From positions 52,935,196-52,999,195 of the forward strand of contig NC_088708.1 of NCBI RefSeq assembly GCF_963576615.1: 64,000 nucleotides of DNA, given 5' to 3'. Each line of letters starts with the position of its first letter. Position 1 is the stretch's first letter. The DNA is from Watersipora subatra. Lineage: Eukaryota; Bryozoa; Gymnolaemata; Cheilostomatida; Watersiporidae. Shown here piece after piece: positions 36,347 through 50,200 of this stretch. A program made the translations under genes and the position numbers. The notes below the pieces were generated by a model. It was not told where the DNA came from. It searched no databases and worked only from the letters and a program-made list of their open reading frames with translations.

Positions 36347-39300
36347 ATGTTGAAAACAATTTGCCTTGTTGCTGTAACATTCAGTGTGCTTATCTTACAA
36401 GGTATTTTACTATCATTTAGTTGTGAAAGTGTCTGTTCTGCGTTAAAAATTGTCTATTTTTTTCAGGTAGAAAGGTAAGATCAAGTGAACCATCCGTATA
36501 ACATGTATGTTTTGAGCGTATATATTTTTGAAAGGTGGTTGTCGCTTCAAACTCTTGTAACATAGTTGTTATATTTATTGCATATATACCCAATATTATG
36601 AATCGTATAGGTAGTTTAGAGTTTCACGCTGCTGTAATTGAGGGCACGTTTTGTTCATCTATCACGCCATTTCGTTTGTTTAGTATGAATGCAAGATTTG
36701 GGTAACGATCCCTCTTTTGATTACAGGTTTTTGAAAACCATGAGCACAAGTTATAATTTTGACCAGTGACGTCAAATTCACGAAAAGTTGCTCGTTGTTG
36801 TGGGCCCAGTGTACACACTAGTAGACTCTTTGTTTGGTCAAGCATGCATGCTATTTCGAAAAAAAGTGTTTGTTAGCACCTGTTGGATTACGGTTTTACT
36901 ATATCATGCCATGACTAGTATCAACAGTTCAACCAATTAATTACTGTCAGTGCATGCTGGCTGAGATACAGGAGATAAGGCCTGAGATAGAATCATCTCG
37001 ATTTCTCATATATTATTTAAAACATTATAAAGTATACATCTGGCCTAATTAGTCAAAATATGATTGTTATGATCATTATTTAGTCGTGAATGATATACAG
37101 TTTTTCAAAATACTTTGTTGAATGGAATTGCCAGGTTATGCATCGGAGAGATTCTAAAAGTAAATGTGTCTTTTCTGTAACCAACGTGTAACGACAATAG
37201 GTTGTTGAGGCATTGCGTCGGGAAAGATGAAACCGACACATTTGGCAGGCACCTAAGTAGTTGGACAAATGTTGTAACTATTACGATATATGGTACTCAT
37301 TATTCACATTACATAACAGACATGTCGACGATATTTCAATAATGGAAAATCCAACACAAACACCATGATCTTCACTCGGCTGTAACCAATTCTCATTTGT
37401 TAATCTATTTGTGAGTGTAACGCGTGTATAGTAGGTTGGCAGGTGATGAGTTTTGCAGATATGGAATGTAGTCAAATTTGTAGTCAAATATTTTTATACC
37501 TCTCTAATAGAGTTCACTTGATGATATTTATGAGTAAAATATCACCTCGTGCAAGCAGATGACCTTTAAATTGCAGTTGTTTGTTGGATTTGTGAAACTT
37601 GTCTGTGTAATTAAAGTGAAAACAAGACTAAGGTTGTGTGAACATGACATAAAAGTTTTAATTTGTGAACGAAAAGAAATACATATTTTTTTATTATAGA
37701 AATTTAAGGCTCGATTCAGTTTTGTTCTATTGCCTTTGTTTGAGTTTTAAGTTAGTCGAAACTTTTATTCTGTTTCCATAAAATTTCAGCATTTGCTATA
37801 TAAAAATATGGATTGTATGTTCACATGTGGAGTATTTAAGAGTTGTAGTATCTTGCATGTAGTACCTAATAGGCCTTCTTTTTTCAATTGAAATAACATA
37901 GATATACATATGTTAAAGTATTGATAAAATGCATTTTATTTTCAGCAAATGCTAATAATGTTACTTCAAACTCACCAAATGCTGTTGAGTGCATTAAATG
38001 CAACTCACATCCTTCCATTGATGGAGCCGCATGCTATGATCCCATTGATCTTACTCAGATTACTGCCACGGAAATGTGTGATTCTGGATTTTGCCTCAAA
38101 TACGTCCAGAACGGTGTGTATCAACTTTAGATTTATTATCTAAACTTGCTTTTCAACTATTTAACCAAATAATATTTCTATCGTAAGTATGTTTTCTCGT
38201 CTCTGCATTGCAGAGATGCTTAATGAAACTTGCAATATCACTTAATATAACATATTATATAAATTATGATATTGCGTTTTTGAATATTAAATATAATGTT
38301 CAAAAACTTTATATCGTTTTGATGTATAAGTTTTATGCTCTAGATAGATTTCTTCAATGTTGAAGTTAGTGGTTGGGTGGTATTTAGTGGTTGGGTGGTA
38401 TTTAGTGGTTGGGTGGTATTTAGTGGTTGGGTGGTATTTAGTGGTTGGGTGGTATTTAGTGGTTGGGTGGTATTTAGTGGTTGGGTGGTATTTAGTGGTT
38501 GGGTGGTATTTAGTGGTTGGGTGGTATTTAGTGGTTGGGTGGTATTTAGTGGTTGGGTGGTATTTAGTGGTTGGGTGGTATTTAGTGGTTGGGTGGTATT
38601 TAGTGGTTGGGTGGTATTTAGTGGTTGGGTGGTATTTAGTGGTTGGGTGGTATTTAGTGGTTGGGTGGTATTTAGTGGTTGGGTGGTATTTAGTGGTTGG
38701 GTGGTATTTAGTGGTTGGGTGGTATTTAGTGGTTGGGTGGTATTTAGTGGTTGGGTGGTATTTAGTGGTTGGGTGGTATTTAGTGGTTGGGTGGTATTTA
38801 GTGGTTGGGTGGTATTTAGTGGTTGGGTGGTATTTAGTGGTTGGGTGGTATTTAGTGGTTGGGTGGTATTTAGTGGTTGGGTGGTATTTAGTGGTTGGGT
38901 GGTATTTAGTGGTTGGGTGGTATTTAGTGGTTGGGTGGTATTTAGTGGTTGGGTGGTATTTAGTGGTTGGGTGGTATTTAGTGGTGGGAAGTAAAGTAAC
39001 TATTTTGTATTTACGTTTTGTTTGGTACAATTTGTTTTTATGGTGAGTATGATTTGTATATTTCAATGGATTATTTTTATAGCAGCGGCTTATATTTACA
39101 ATATTAAAATTTCTTTTTTAATTGTTAAATAGAAAATGATCTTAAACAGAATTAATTTTTCAATGATTTAATGAATGGCTGCTTTAACAGAAATTAACAA
39201 ATGAAAAACGTTCTTACTGAAATTCGAAAAGCTGTTGGACAAGCTTCTGTAAGCGTTTATAAAGCATTTAATAGATTGGCTGGTTACCTTGTGTGATGTT

Positions 39301-40874
39301 AACATTTAAACCAGTTGTGTTAAAAAGCTTCTTTTCTCGTGGGAAGCATTATTTAGTTGGTCTGGTCATATCTCCAGAGAAGCTTTATTTATTCGACGTA
39401 GACATTCTGTGAACGCAAAGGAAAAATAAATATTTGTTTCACTTGTGTTGGACTTTGTTACTAGCTGGTCACTAGCTTATGCTGGTGACCTAGTTACATC
39501 ATATACTGTAACTTGGATATTCTAGGGTACAGCCATGATAATTGGGGCACATAGTGAGGTGCAAATTTAACAAAAAAGCCTTCAATATTTGACATTACAC
39601 TCAGATGGACACCACTTTCAAACTATCAGTGATGCCAAATCATATATAGCTTTCTGGCTGTGGCATTGCGAAGGCTTTCATTATAGTTGTAAGAAAGGTT
39701 ACAACTATAAGGTAACTGTACAGCCATCTAACAATTATTTGTAACCTCTGCGATTATCCTTTTCTGGTTCCATGAAATGACAGTTTTACAGGTTTTAGCA
39801 TCCCGAACAGTCCCAAAATGTTGTCTGCAGACGGCCGTTTCTTACAGTTGCTACACCTGGGGTGTCGAAAATTTCAAATGCGAGATATACATGTCATGCA
39901 TCCCATGTTATAAATCCAGATATTACTATTGCTTCTCCAAATCATGATTCCATTTCTCACAACTACATTCAAGCATATTCTTTTCATTGAAACCTAACGA
40001 AACCTAACTATGGTTTATGTTGGCAACATATAAAAAGCTACATACTCTGAATACTGTTCATTTAGCTGGTGAATGTTTGCACTGAATGTCTTATTTTTAG
40101 TGGAGAAAGACATAAAACAGATAAACCGGGGCTGCGCTGAGCATAAGGAGCCTTTACTCGATGTGAAGAATAAGGATGAAGGGTGTGTGCTCAGCACAGG
40201 AACTAAGCTTATCCAGGTAAGCATAAACTAGTATTTTTAACATACAGCGGAACCTCGGTTCTCGAACATAATCCGTTAAACAACAGCAGGTTTTGTCATA
40301 GTAGGTCTCAGTGTTGGGATCAGTGTCAGAGTTGTGCCTGAATTATACGTAATAATATTCAACAGTGTGATATGATGATGCAAGTAGAGCAACCATGCAG
40401 TTCTAATTACTTCTCTAACTAGGCTCCACCTCCTTTATGCCTACCCTCTAACTCAATCGCTACCGGCAACTCTCAAGACATTCTAGCAAATCACTAGCTC
40501 CTTTCTAGATAATCTGTATGTTAATATGTACAATTAAATGCATTAAAGTGAGGCCATCCTCACAAATTAATCTCGATTGTGTTAGTTGTTATCTCTTGGC
40601 AGGCAACATCTTCATGACCCTCACATGCTTGTCACACATAGATAAAGAATTTGTATAAACAGTTTACAATGCCCTTTGATTTCCTGTGTAAGCCGGCAGT
40701 TATACGTTGCTGCTAGCAATGCCAGGCCAGTGGTTGTAAAATAGGCTTATGTTTTAGCTTGAAGTGTGCAATTGCAAGGGCAATCGCTGCAACGGAGCCG
40801 TGGACTTCAGGTCAACGACATCAGTCATCATGGCTGCCAGTCTATTGGCAGTCATAGCTAAGCTGCTCCATTAA
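36347..40874 (+). CDS. GPI-anchored Ly6/uPAR-domain protein
   Basis: Four coding exons splice in phase: 36347-36401, 37946-38113, 40101-40216 and 40758-40874 (151 residues). Exon 1 encodes a signal peptide (about 18 residues, LVAVTFSVLI core). The mature part has ten cysteines in a three-finger pattern: ECIKCNS near its start, DGAACYD, EMCDSGFCLKY, RGCAEH, EGCVL, and the closing VCNCKGNRCNGA, where a C-C-N ending typifies Ly6. The last 20 residues are a hydrophobic GPI-attachment signal (IMAASLLAVIAKLLH), preceded by a small-residue region. It should be an extracellular, lipid-anchored protein. The nearest known groups are invertebrate quiver/boudin-like proteins, but I cannot name an orthologue. 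Intron 2 holds an 18-bp minisatellite. AATAAA follows at 41119, beyond the reach of only 160 bp to the convergent VPS35L stop. Confidence 0.85.
38366..38987. repeat. 18-bp minisatellite, about 34 copies
   Basis: The unit TTGGGTGGTATTTAGTGG repeats essentially without variation in intron 2 of the Ly6 gene. Since 18 is a multiple of three, several frames on both strands give perfect hexapeptide-repeat open frames of over 200 residues. The lack of any substitution, and splice-consistent exons either side, argue that these are not proteins. Confidence 0.95.
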
Positions 40875-41082
40875 TATCATTACCGTTCCTTGGCAACCAC
40901 TCTACAAACTTTTCCTATAGAGCTTTTATCTGCACAGGATGAAACACGATTTTCATGTGATTCTGGTGTAAAGATGTTGTGTCTGTAAGATAATAGTATT
41001 ATAAGTCAATTAAAAGCCTTTAGAAAACCAGGAGAGTGCATCGACAGCGATGTATCCGCATACATCTATGATTATAGTTATC

Positions 41083-41088
41083 TTTATT
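41083..41088 (-). promoter_or_regulatory. Poly(A) signal candidate of VPS35L
   Basis: Reverse-complement AATAAA lies about 190 bp past the VPS35L stop codon. It is to the left of the Ly6 signal at 41119-41124, so if both are used the two 3' UTRs overlap by a few dozen bases. Confidence 0.45.
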
Positions 41089-41118
41089 TTACTGAATGAC
41101 TGAATGCATGATATCTTA

Positions 41119-41124
41119 AATAAA
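41119..41124 (+). promoter_or_regulatory. Poly(A) signal candidate of Ly6 gene
   Basis: AATAAA lies 245 bp after the Ly6 stop codon and is the first such hexamer on the plus strand after the stop that I could find. Confidence 0.45.
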
Positions 41125-41277
41125 TGTTGAGTGTAGATACAAACTAATTCCTAGATCTGTTGCGTTATATCATATATAGTTGCTGTTATTTTATAGTCTT
41201 TGTCAATTAACCTAAATCATATTTTTTCCAATGATGTAGTCACCGACTTGTTGCAAATACACTGAAATGTACCACTT

Positions 41278-44200
41278 TCATGAACTCTCAATTCTCGCCA
41301 GCAATCTGGATGCATGTTGATTTACTTGCGCCTTCCTCCTGAGCGTTGCGAGAAGCCTCTCCTACAATAGATGTATCGTGGCAATAAAACTGTCTAGCTG
41401 TCCTTATGGTTGTCAAGTTTACCTATCAAATCAGAACTTTTTTTTTAATTATGTCGTTGTCCTGACCAGTTGTCTTAATAGTGAAAGGTCAAGATTTCAT
41501 TGCCAAGTTATACCCATGGGAAAGATTAGTAATTATCTTTTCTAACATTTTATGGTGATCAGTATTGTGTAATGTTCAGCTCTGCTCCAATTCTCAATTC
41601 TCTACTAGGAGGCTAATGTAAAGCTTCAGACATACATCCTTATTTCCCATAGTAGCAGTACTCAACCTAGTTTATACTAGGATATATATAACTACTCACT
41701 GCTTGTTTAGTGTCAGCGTATGCATATTTGTTTGCCAAGGACCAGAGTTTCTTGGCCAGCTGTAGCATTGCATCATCAGCGAGGTCACCACAGGTCACAA
41801 GCTGTTCCAGTGTCACTAATGATACGTAAGCCTGTTTCTTCAGGTTCTGTGGGAATACAGCTATAAATCAATGTCATTATGCGTCTTAGAAAATATAACA
41901 AGACTTCAGTGGCACTTATATCCTTTCTAGGTACATAGAGTTTCCTCTGGATGAAAATATATAGTAATGAATTGGTAACTTAGAGGTCTCTGTAAAGTTA
42001 GTTGTAAGATATAAAAGAATGAGAGACTGAAATGTGTTGCAGGAAGAATGGCCAACAGTTTCGAGTTATCAATAATTGGACATATACTCATGTAATAATA
42101 AGCCAGGCTATGCATAGGTTCACTATCAATGGAAGCCAGCAGCGGACCTTTCATGTCGGCTCGGTCAAACACCAAGTTTTACAGATAAAATTCAAGTTTC
42201 ACAGATGCCAACGATTATTCTAGTGCTAAATTTTGATGCATTCAATATCTCAAATGAACAATAAAGCTATAGACACATGGCTAGTGTTTTTGCAACATTC
42301 CCTGCTCTGCAGGAATGTTGTCATGAAATCAATAAAAATGACTGTTCATAACAAATGGCAAGATTTGAGTTGGAAGCTTCAATTATAAAGAATATAGAGA
42401 ATAGAACCTCGTATCCCTCTGAGAGAGTCTTTAGGTAGCTGAGTATTTCATCCATGATCGTTGACGAGATTTTTTCGACCTCTCTTAGGAATTTTTCATC
42501 ATGGCCATAGAGAGTGTCATTTGACTCGACTAAAATAAGCAAATAAGTGCAATCATCCATACATTAGCATAAATATGAGTGTGTTCCCACAAAAGTTAAC
42601 AGTAAACATATGTTATGACATCCTGATGGCCTGCTGGGATAGCCAAGTTTATATCAAAATCATCCTTCCCAACTGGCTGCTATATAGAGGCACAAGCTAG
42701 TACAATGCAGATCTTCAACCCTCACAACCCGTTTCCCAATTTCATTGAATAACCCTCATGAACAGGATTAATAGATGAAAATTACATGTATAACATTCGA
42801 GCTGCTAGTGAAGCGTTGTTTGCATACAAGAATAAATGTCCACAGCAAAAGATATTTGCAATTAGAGAAGAGTCGTAATTGTGAGGCCCCAGCTCAACTC
42901 ACCATCACCTCCGCATACAAATGCTCAGACACGCAATGTAAAAGTTCTGCAAATAGTTGTCTCATTATGAGTAGCAATAATCTGCATCGTAAAACATTAA
43001 CAATTTCTGAAACATTGCAGATGTGTAAGTGAATGTGGAAATAGAATATGAAATGAGAATATAATTTATACTTTTACCAAATTTTGTACATGTATAGCGC
43101 ATCTGCATAAGCTCCAGAACCAATAAAAAATACACTTTATTTTTATAAGTTTATTTGCTCTAACATCACAGTTTCAACACATGATGAAACGGATTAACTC
43201 TGTAAGTAGAAGTTTGCTTGTCTGTCATTTGATTGTAACTACAAAGCACCCAGCTTGGAAGTATATTCACGCCATATTACATAAAGCAGCTGAGCTTTAT
43301 CCAAACACTCCGACCTAATCACTTTTGTTCCTGACAAATAAGCTATTATACTTTCCTATTGAACTCTAAAGCTCAATTCTAATAAAGTCTCTTTATTTCA
43401 CGCTAATTGGACAGAGTTTAATCATAATAGCCCTCCACTAGTATCAACTAGGGCCAGTGCAACCACGCAATTCTCTCACCCTTGTCAACGTGGTAGAGAT
43501 ATTTCTCTTGGGATATGGCCGACAAAGCTCGGAGTACAGACAGGTAAAGCTCCAACCTGACCATCTCTCCGCTGTCAAAACTGTAGCCTTTGATTACATT
43601 TATGAGTCCCTTGAAAAGTACAAGCACTCCCTGATCCGGGTTGTCCTGCAATGCCACTAACACGCTTTTCACCAGGTAAAACGCCAGCACTGACCCACCT
43701 TCGGCTAAAGATTGCAAGACCACTGTTACAAGAAATTAGACTCCTTGCAATAATAGCAAAGGTGAACACATGATTCTTGGTTTGTCACTAGACAAGAGTT
43801 TTATAGTGTAACACCCTATATTGTCCAATACAAAAGACTGACCCTACACTATGCAGCCTCTGTCAACTTTTATCTATAAAAAATATCATTCCAAACTTTG
43901 GTTATTCTGTTGTAATGAGGCCAATGCAAACTGAAAATATTTGAGAGTGATACATATTTCATTAAAAACAAAAACGGTAGGATGATTACTGCTGCTATCG
44001 AGAAACTTAAAAATAGCTTGAACACCACATTAGCTTGAGCTGATCCGACCTCTAAATAATTCTGAAAACGCTCATTTGGATCTCAGGCTAGGTTAATATT
44101 CTAACGGCTTCGCATTTATGTGCGTAGGTTTTTGCTAAGGCAAAAATTATAAAAACTGCATTAACGATCCATGTTAAAATCATTTCCAAATTGTGGGAGT

Positions 44201-47200
44201 GAAAATTGTTACGTGTGATATGGGAACTCATTGCTCATATCACGCAGTACTCGTAGTGTGATGATATAGCTTAGCTGATTTGATCCCATCTGATATTTGT
44301 TTCTCAGGTTCTTATGTTTACGTTGCCTGGTCCACAAACATCATACACATGTTTAAATTGGAGTCGAACTTGGTCTTTAAATCGCTATATCCTCTCTAAA
44401 CCCTTCAACGTCTTGGAATGCAAGCGATTCATACAGTTGCAGAGTTTAAGGTTATAAATGGAGCAACTCCAGATAGAGAAGACAGCTTGTATTTTGCAAT
44501 TTCAACATTCAATATAAACACACAATACTTTGTTTATAATCCAATCAAACTGATGAAAGAATTTTTATCTCGGACTAACTGAAATATTGCAACGACGGAG
44601 CAACGAGGTCAGGGCCGGCTGCTGAGTCGGCCTTACGATCAACGTCACGACCGGACTGAGTCTCATCACAGCAAGAGACTCGGTCACTGATGAGCCAGGT
44701 GGGTATACCGAGCTCATTAAACAAAGGACCCGCCAGCCGAGCCTGCAGAAGAGGGCGGAGCCTATCGCACCAACCTATAAGGAGCCCAAAAAAAAGACTT
44801 GAGCAGAGACACCGGCGATCTCTCTGCATGTGGTTACCTGTATGCACACACATTGACTGCATGTAATTATATATATGTACTGTATTGCTCAAGTATATAT
44901 TTGCATTGGTGATACACGCGATGTATTTATTCTTGTAGAGAGTAAAGGGAACCGGCAGTTTCATTTACAATATACTTGTTATCTCATCCACTTGAGTAGC
45001 TCTTCACTTTACTATCACATTTTATATTTAAAAGATACATAAGCGGCTAGAATTGGCGCGTGTAAGACGAGTTTAAGAAAATCTCATCAGCACCAGTACA
45101 CATGTGTGCAATACTTACGGGTACAATTACCAGGTTTGACAGGAAGTTGTGAATATATTGCACTACGAAGGGCTCGCTACTTCTCTGTTTCCCATCTATT
45201 GGCATCGTAGCTGGAGTCTCCAAAAGAGCTGCTATGCCAGCCTTAAACAGCGCCTCGGCTGTTAATACAAGAGGTGTTCAGACCTTAAGGCTAAGTGGTG
45301 CACATTTTAAGCAACCCTGTAGCTAAGTTACAAATTTTTGCCAAGTTTTTATAAGAACACTGATAAAGAGTTAGACTATGTTGATACTATTTTGAGAGAC
45401 AGTGAAAGCAAAGTTATCAGTCTGAGTGGAACCTATATTATCATAACATGTCTAAAATTACATACACTATGTACTAGATCAAGGCTATTGAGAATATATT
45501 TAAAATGATCTACATTGTAGGTAATTACACCAAAATATAGGTTGTGTACACCTAAATTACATGCCTATCTGACAGTATATGATATTCCACGCCTACAGTG
45601 CACTAAAGATAAGTCAGCATTTATAATCTCCCACAAACAATTTCAAAGCCACCCAGAATGCGCTAGTAAATTAATTAGCAAATAATGCAACCCATAGAGG
45701 TTATGGTTGAAATGAATTGCAATAACTTGTTTGCCTCTCTATGGGTAGAGTATGACCAGTGTTCAATGGCATTGACCTTGACACAAATCAGTGCTTACCT
45801 TGAGAGAGACACCGGTTGAGCAAAGCCACCTGCCCAGAGAGCAGATAAAGGTTGAGTTGTATGAAGGTGCTGTCGAGGGAAGGAATAGTGATGAAACAGT
45901 AGGCAGCGCAAGCCTGCAACAGACCCCGGATTGAACTCGGTATATAAAAAAGCAACATATAAATTTAGATGTTTAATCGTAAATTACGAGTAATAAAAAA
46001 TAGATAAATTGATTAGATTAAAACAATTACTATAGCCAGGCTCCAGCTATCCACAAATATGTGAAAGTCGGTTGTGTCTATGGATATTTTTGTTACCATA
46101 TAAAGCATCCAGCATTTGATGGCCTTCAACTGCACTTGCTCTCAGGTAACCGTGTTATGAACAACAAAGTTTAAAAGTATTTAAAGAGTTTATATGAGCT
46201 GTGACCTAACCTGTATACCCTGAAATGATTGATGAATATCGATGATACTGTTATAAAGTTTCAGTATTTTTCCAGTATTAAAAGTTGCTGCAGATACCCA
46301 TCCTTGATGTATGTATAACTTTCTATTGGAATTGATAATCAATAAAATGATATTTTTCATTACATGTCAAACAAAAATAAAAAAACAGAAATCATGAATT
46401 ATTGAGTGAGCTGAACAAACATATTTTGAAAGTTAATTATTATTGCGTTTATAATTGTATGGTAATCACAAAAATAATTTCTTTGACATTAAAATAACTG
46501 AATGACAGCACAACAAGACAATCTACTCACCCGAACAAACGCAGAAGTCTTTTGACTGTGGTTACCCTTTACAATCTTACGAGTTGTGACAGCCAAGTTG
46601 TTGACGCACTATAAACAGACAGATGAGCTAAAGAGTCTACCACAAGTATCAAGGATATTCTGAGTTTTATCATCTGTAATACACCAAACTATAGCTTTGA
46701 GAGAGTAGCTGAAAATTATATTACATATTATTTAATAAGTAATATTAAATAATATAAATATCTGTTTTGTGTTAGGGTTATCGAAAAGGCTAGTAGGATG
46801 TTGTGCATTTACTTAGATAAGATAGAAAAGGGGGAAGTGTGCAAGGAACATGTATAAGGCATTCTGAATGGAGACTTGCCACTTTGACTGGGAGGAATTC
46901 ATAAATGACCCTGTGATTTGAATATAAGAAGTGTGAATAGAGAAATGCAAACCAGTTCAAACTGATCTCTATTGTCTAAAAAACAATTTTACCACAATTT
47001 AATCATTACAAAAAAATACATTTCGTTTATAAGATAAATCTTCGCCAACTTTATGTCATTGCTAAAAATATTAAAACAACTTATAATTTTAGCAAACGGT
47101 TTCAAAAAGCAAAACCATTTTATAAAAATGGGAGTTATTAAAACCATTAAGTAATCTGATATGAAAAGAAATAAAGTTATCTCCTCTTGCTAAAGGTTTG

Positions 47201-50200
47201 GCTTATCTTATCTAGTTCACTGTATGAAAACATACAAATTTGAATCTACAACTATCAAGATCGATGTAATTCCTTTTTTGAACTTAGAAACAAGCCCCTA
47301 AAAGCTTTAAAAAAATTTTATTTTGTACAAAATTGTATAAACCAAAAGCTGAAGGATATGAAATCATTTTTCTTACTCTGAGCCTGCAGCTGGCCAATCC
47401 ACAACAAAATCATGATGCACAAGATTTCTTTTGAGTTTGCATTCAAAAAGTCTCCCCATCTATTGATGGAAGGAGTAAACTATTACATAACCACCAGGAC
47501 TCTAGCAGCCAACAGCTGGTGCCTTATCAGCCGACATGAGATAGCAAATGCAAACTCTAGACAAGAGGGCGTAACCACACAGATATCTGACCTGTACAAG
47601 CTCAGTCATGACTGGATCAAGGTTGGTAAAGTTGGCTCGAGCATCTACATAGAAGTTGAGTTGTTGCTCAAAGTTGTTGCCATAGTCGACCTTGTGTATG
47701 AAGGTGCCGAGGAGTTGTGCGACAGCACGTCGCTCGTCATCTAACGACAGCGCACTATAATTGCAATATATGGGCTTTATACGACGGCTTTAATGATGCA
47801 GTATAACATTACTAGAATAGAAAATGACTAAAATTGTGTATGCTCCAAGATGAAATGTTTCAAATTTTTATTCTTTTTTAATAGTGTAATTTTACTGCTA
47901 TAAGAATTTCATACAAACAAATTGAAGGTTTGAAAAGCTAATGTTTTTAAAAGGAAAGCATTGGTAAGCAATGATTTTTAAACAAAAAACAACTATTTAA
48001 TTTTAACAAAAACAAATACTATAACTTAGTCAATAGATCAACAAATTTAGCATGGCAATTTATATAGTAAGAGTTACCCACACATGCAAAAGCATTGCAT
48101 AATTGGAGTTGCCTGCTCATATGTAAATATGCCAGATAAAAGTTCCCTTTGTCAGAAATCATAGCACAGTAGGAGTTGTCTATGTATGCAAAAGATAGCA
48201 ATATAAAAGAATCATTCATTAATAAAGCATGCTTTAGGTGACTATCCAATGCTATAGCCAAAAAGGTTTTCCGATGCCATCTTCATCCTTTTTCTCAAAT
48301 CAAGATCAATAATATTTATAGCACTAAACAAGCGTTTGTTCAACTATTGATCAACTGATGCTCTCCACAGCACATGAGCTGAATCTGCAGCAGATTGACC
48401 AAAGTAACCATTGACAAATCAACACTGACTAAATTTGTAATAACACAAAGAAAGGTCTCTACCTAGCAATTAAAATAAAACCGCTTGAACGACTACCTTA
48501 ATCACTGAGTTATGTCAGATTATCTATTCAAAAGCAAGATGAAAGGCGCAAGTTTTTAAACAAAGCATTCAAAGCATTCTTGACCACTGTACAGATTGGT
48601 GATGGTCCCAGCCAGGCCGACAGATTTAGTATGTAGTAGAATTTTGACATGGGTAAATTTGATAGATAAAAGTAATTTCTGCGGTAAAGTCTGCCCATAA
48701 AATATCTATCAACTCAATTGGTGAACAATACATGTAAGGATTCTTTACCAAAATTTATCTATTTTTTCTAACAATTTAAAGACTACAAACAAGAGAGGAT
48801 AACTTTAATGAAGGAGAGAGGATCACCAGCTTACTTGACAGAGTCATGGAGAGTTTTACACATGAACATTATTGTGCTGACTATAACAGGGTCGCTGACT
48901 TTTTCCAACTGGTACCTACAAGAATCCATTACACTGACACACATTGCACGATAGCATATGAACAACAGGTTTGGTACGAATAAGTGAACCAAACCATGAA
49001 GTTGACAAGGGCAGTTACATTCGTACTTGAAAAGAATTATGAATGGTTCCAAATAAAGACCAGAACAAAACAACAAATGATCAAAAATGCCAACAACTAA
49101 CAGTAATGCCTGCTTAACTACAAACAAATCAGTAAAGGTTTCAGCAGCTTGTTAAGACTGTAATGGCTGAATATCTTAAAGACCTGGATATCTGCAACGA
49201 CTGGGATTTACAGAGAAATTGCTGATAGAATAACTTTGATTTGTAACAGTAAAAAAGCTAGCAGCATTGGTTAAACCTTTTGCATCATGAATTATAGACA
49301 GGTGGAAGTGATTGCAATAAATACTACGGCTGGTAGTAAATGGCTGACTTACTTGCAAAATGCTTCCACTATGATTCGTGCAGAGCTGATTTTAACCGAA
49401 TCCTTTTGAAACAAGTCGACAAAAGACATGAACTTTTCCTACAAATAATACAACAGCATAGAATCAGAAACATATTAGGTAGAAAATATCATTTACGAAG
49501 CAAGAAATGCAACTACTGTACTTGCATGCGCCTCAATTAGTAATAGCAAACTACTCGATCAATTCTTCACTTTGATCTCAACTCCTGTTTGCTTAACTGA
49601 TGGGAAATGAGTAGCAAAACTAAACTGAAACTAGTTAATTGTTGGGCAATTATAACTAAACCGAAACTAGTTGTTGGACAATTATAACTAAACTGAAAGT
49701 AGTTGTTGGACAATTATAACTAAACTGAAACTAGTTGTTGGACAATTATAACTAATCTGAAACTAGTTGTTGGACAATTATAACTAAACTGAAAATAGTT
49801 GTTGAACAATTATAACTAAACTGAAACTAGTTGTTGGACAGTTACAACTAAACTGAAACTAGTTGTTGGACAGTTATAACTAAACTGATACTAATCGATA
49901 GCCTAGTAAAACTAAAACGAAACTAATTGCTGACCAAGTGAAACTAAAATAAATCTAACCATTAGACAAATAAAAAGTGAACTAGTTGCAAGGGTAAGTA
50001 AAATTAAAATGAAACTAGCTGGTAAATTAGTTGAATCAAAGTGAAACTAGCTACCCAAAGAGAACTGATTGGTTTCCAAGAGACAGACATACCAGAGTGA
50101 AGAGGAGAGTGAAGTTGTGAACATGATCGAGTATCTTAGACATGATTATCAAAAGGTTGGGGTAGAAATCTTCAAAGGCTCTGTCAGGATTGAGGTGCTT

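Noticed and set aside
38287-39066. Long repetitive open frames over the 18-bp minisatellite, both strands
   Set aside because: They are open only because the repeat length is a multiple of three and the unit has no stop in those frames; flanking Ly6 exons show it is an intron.
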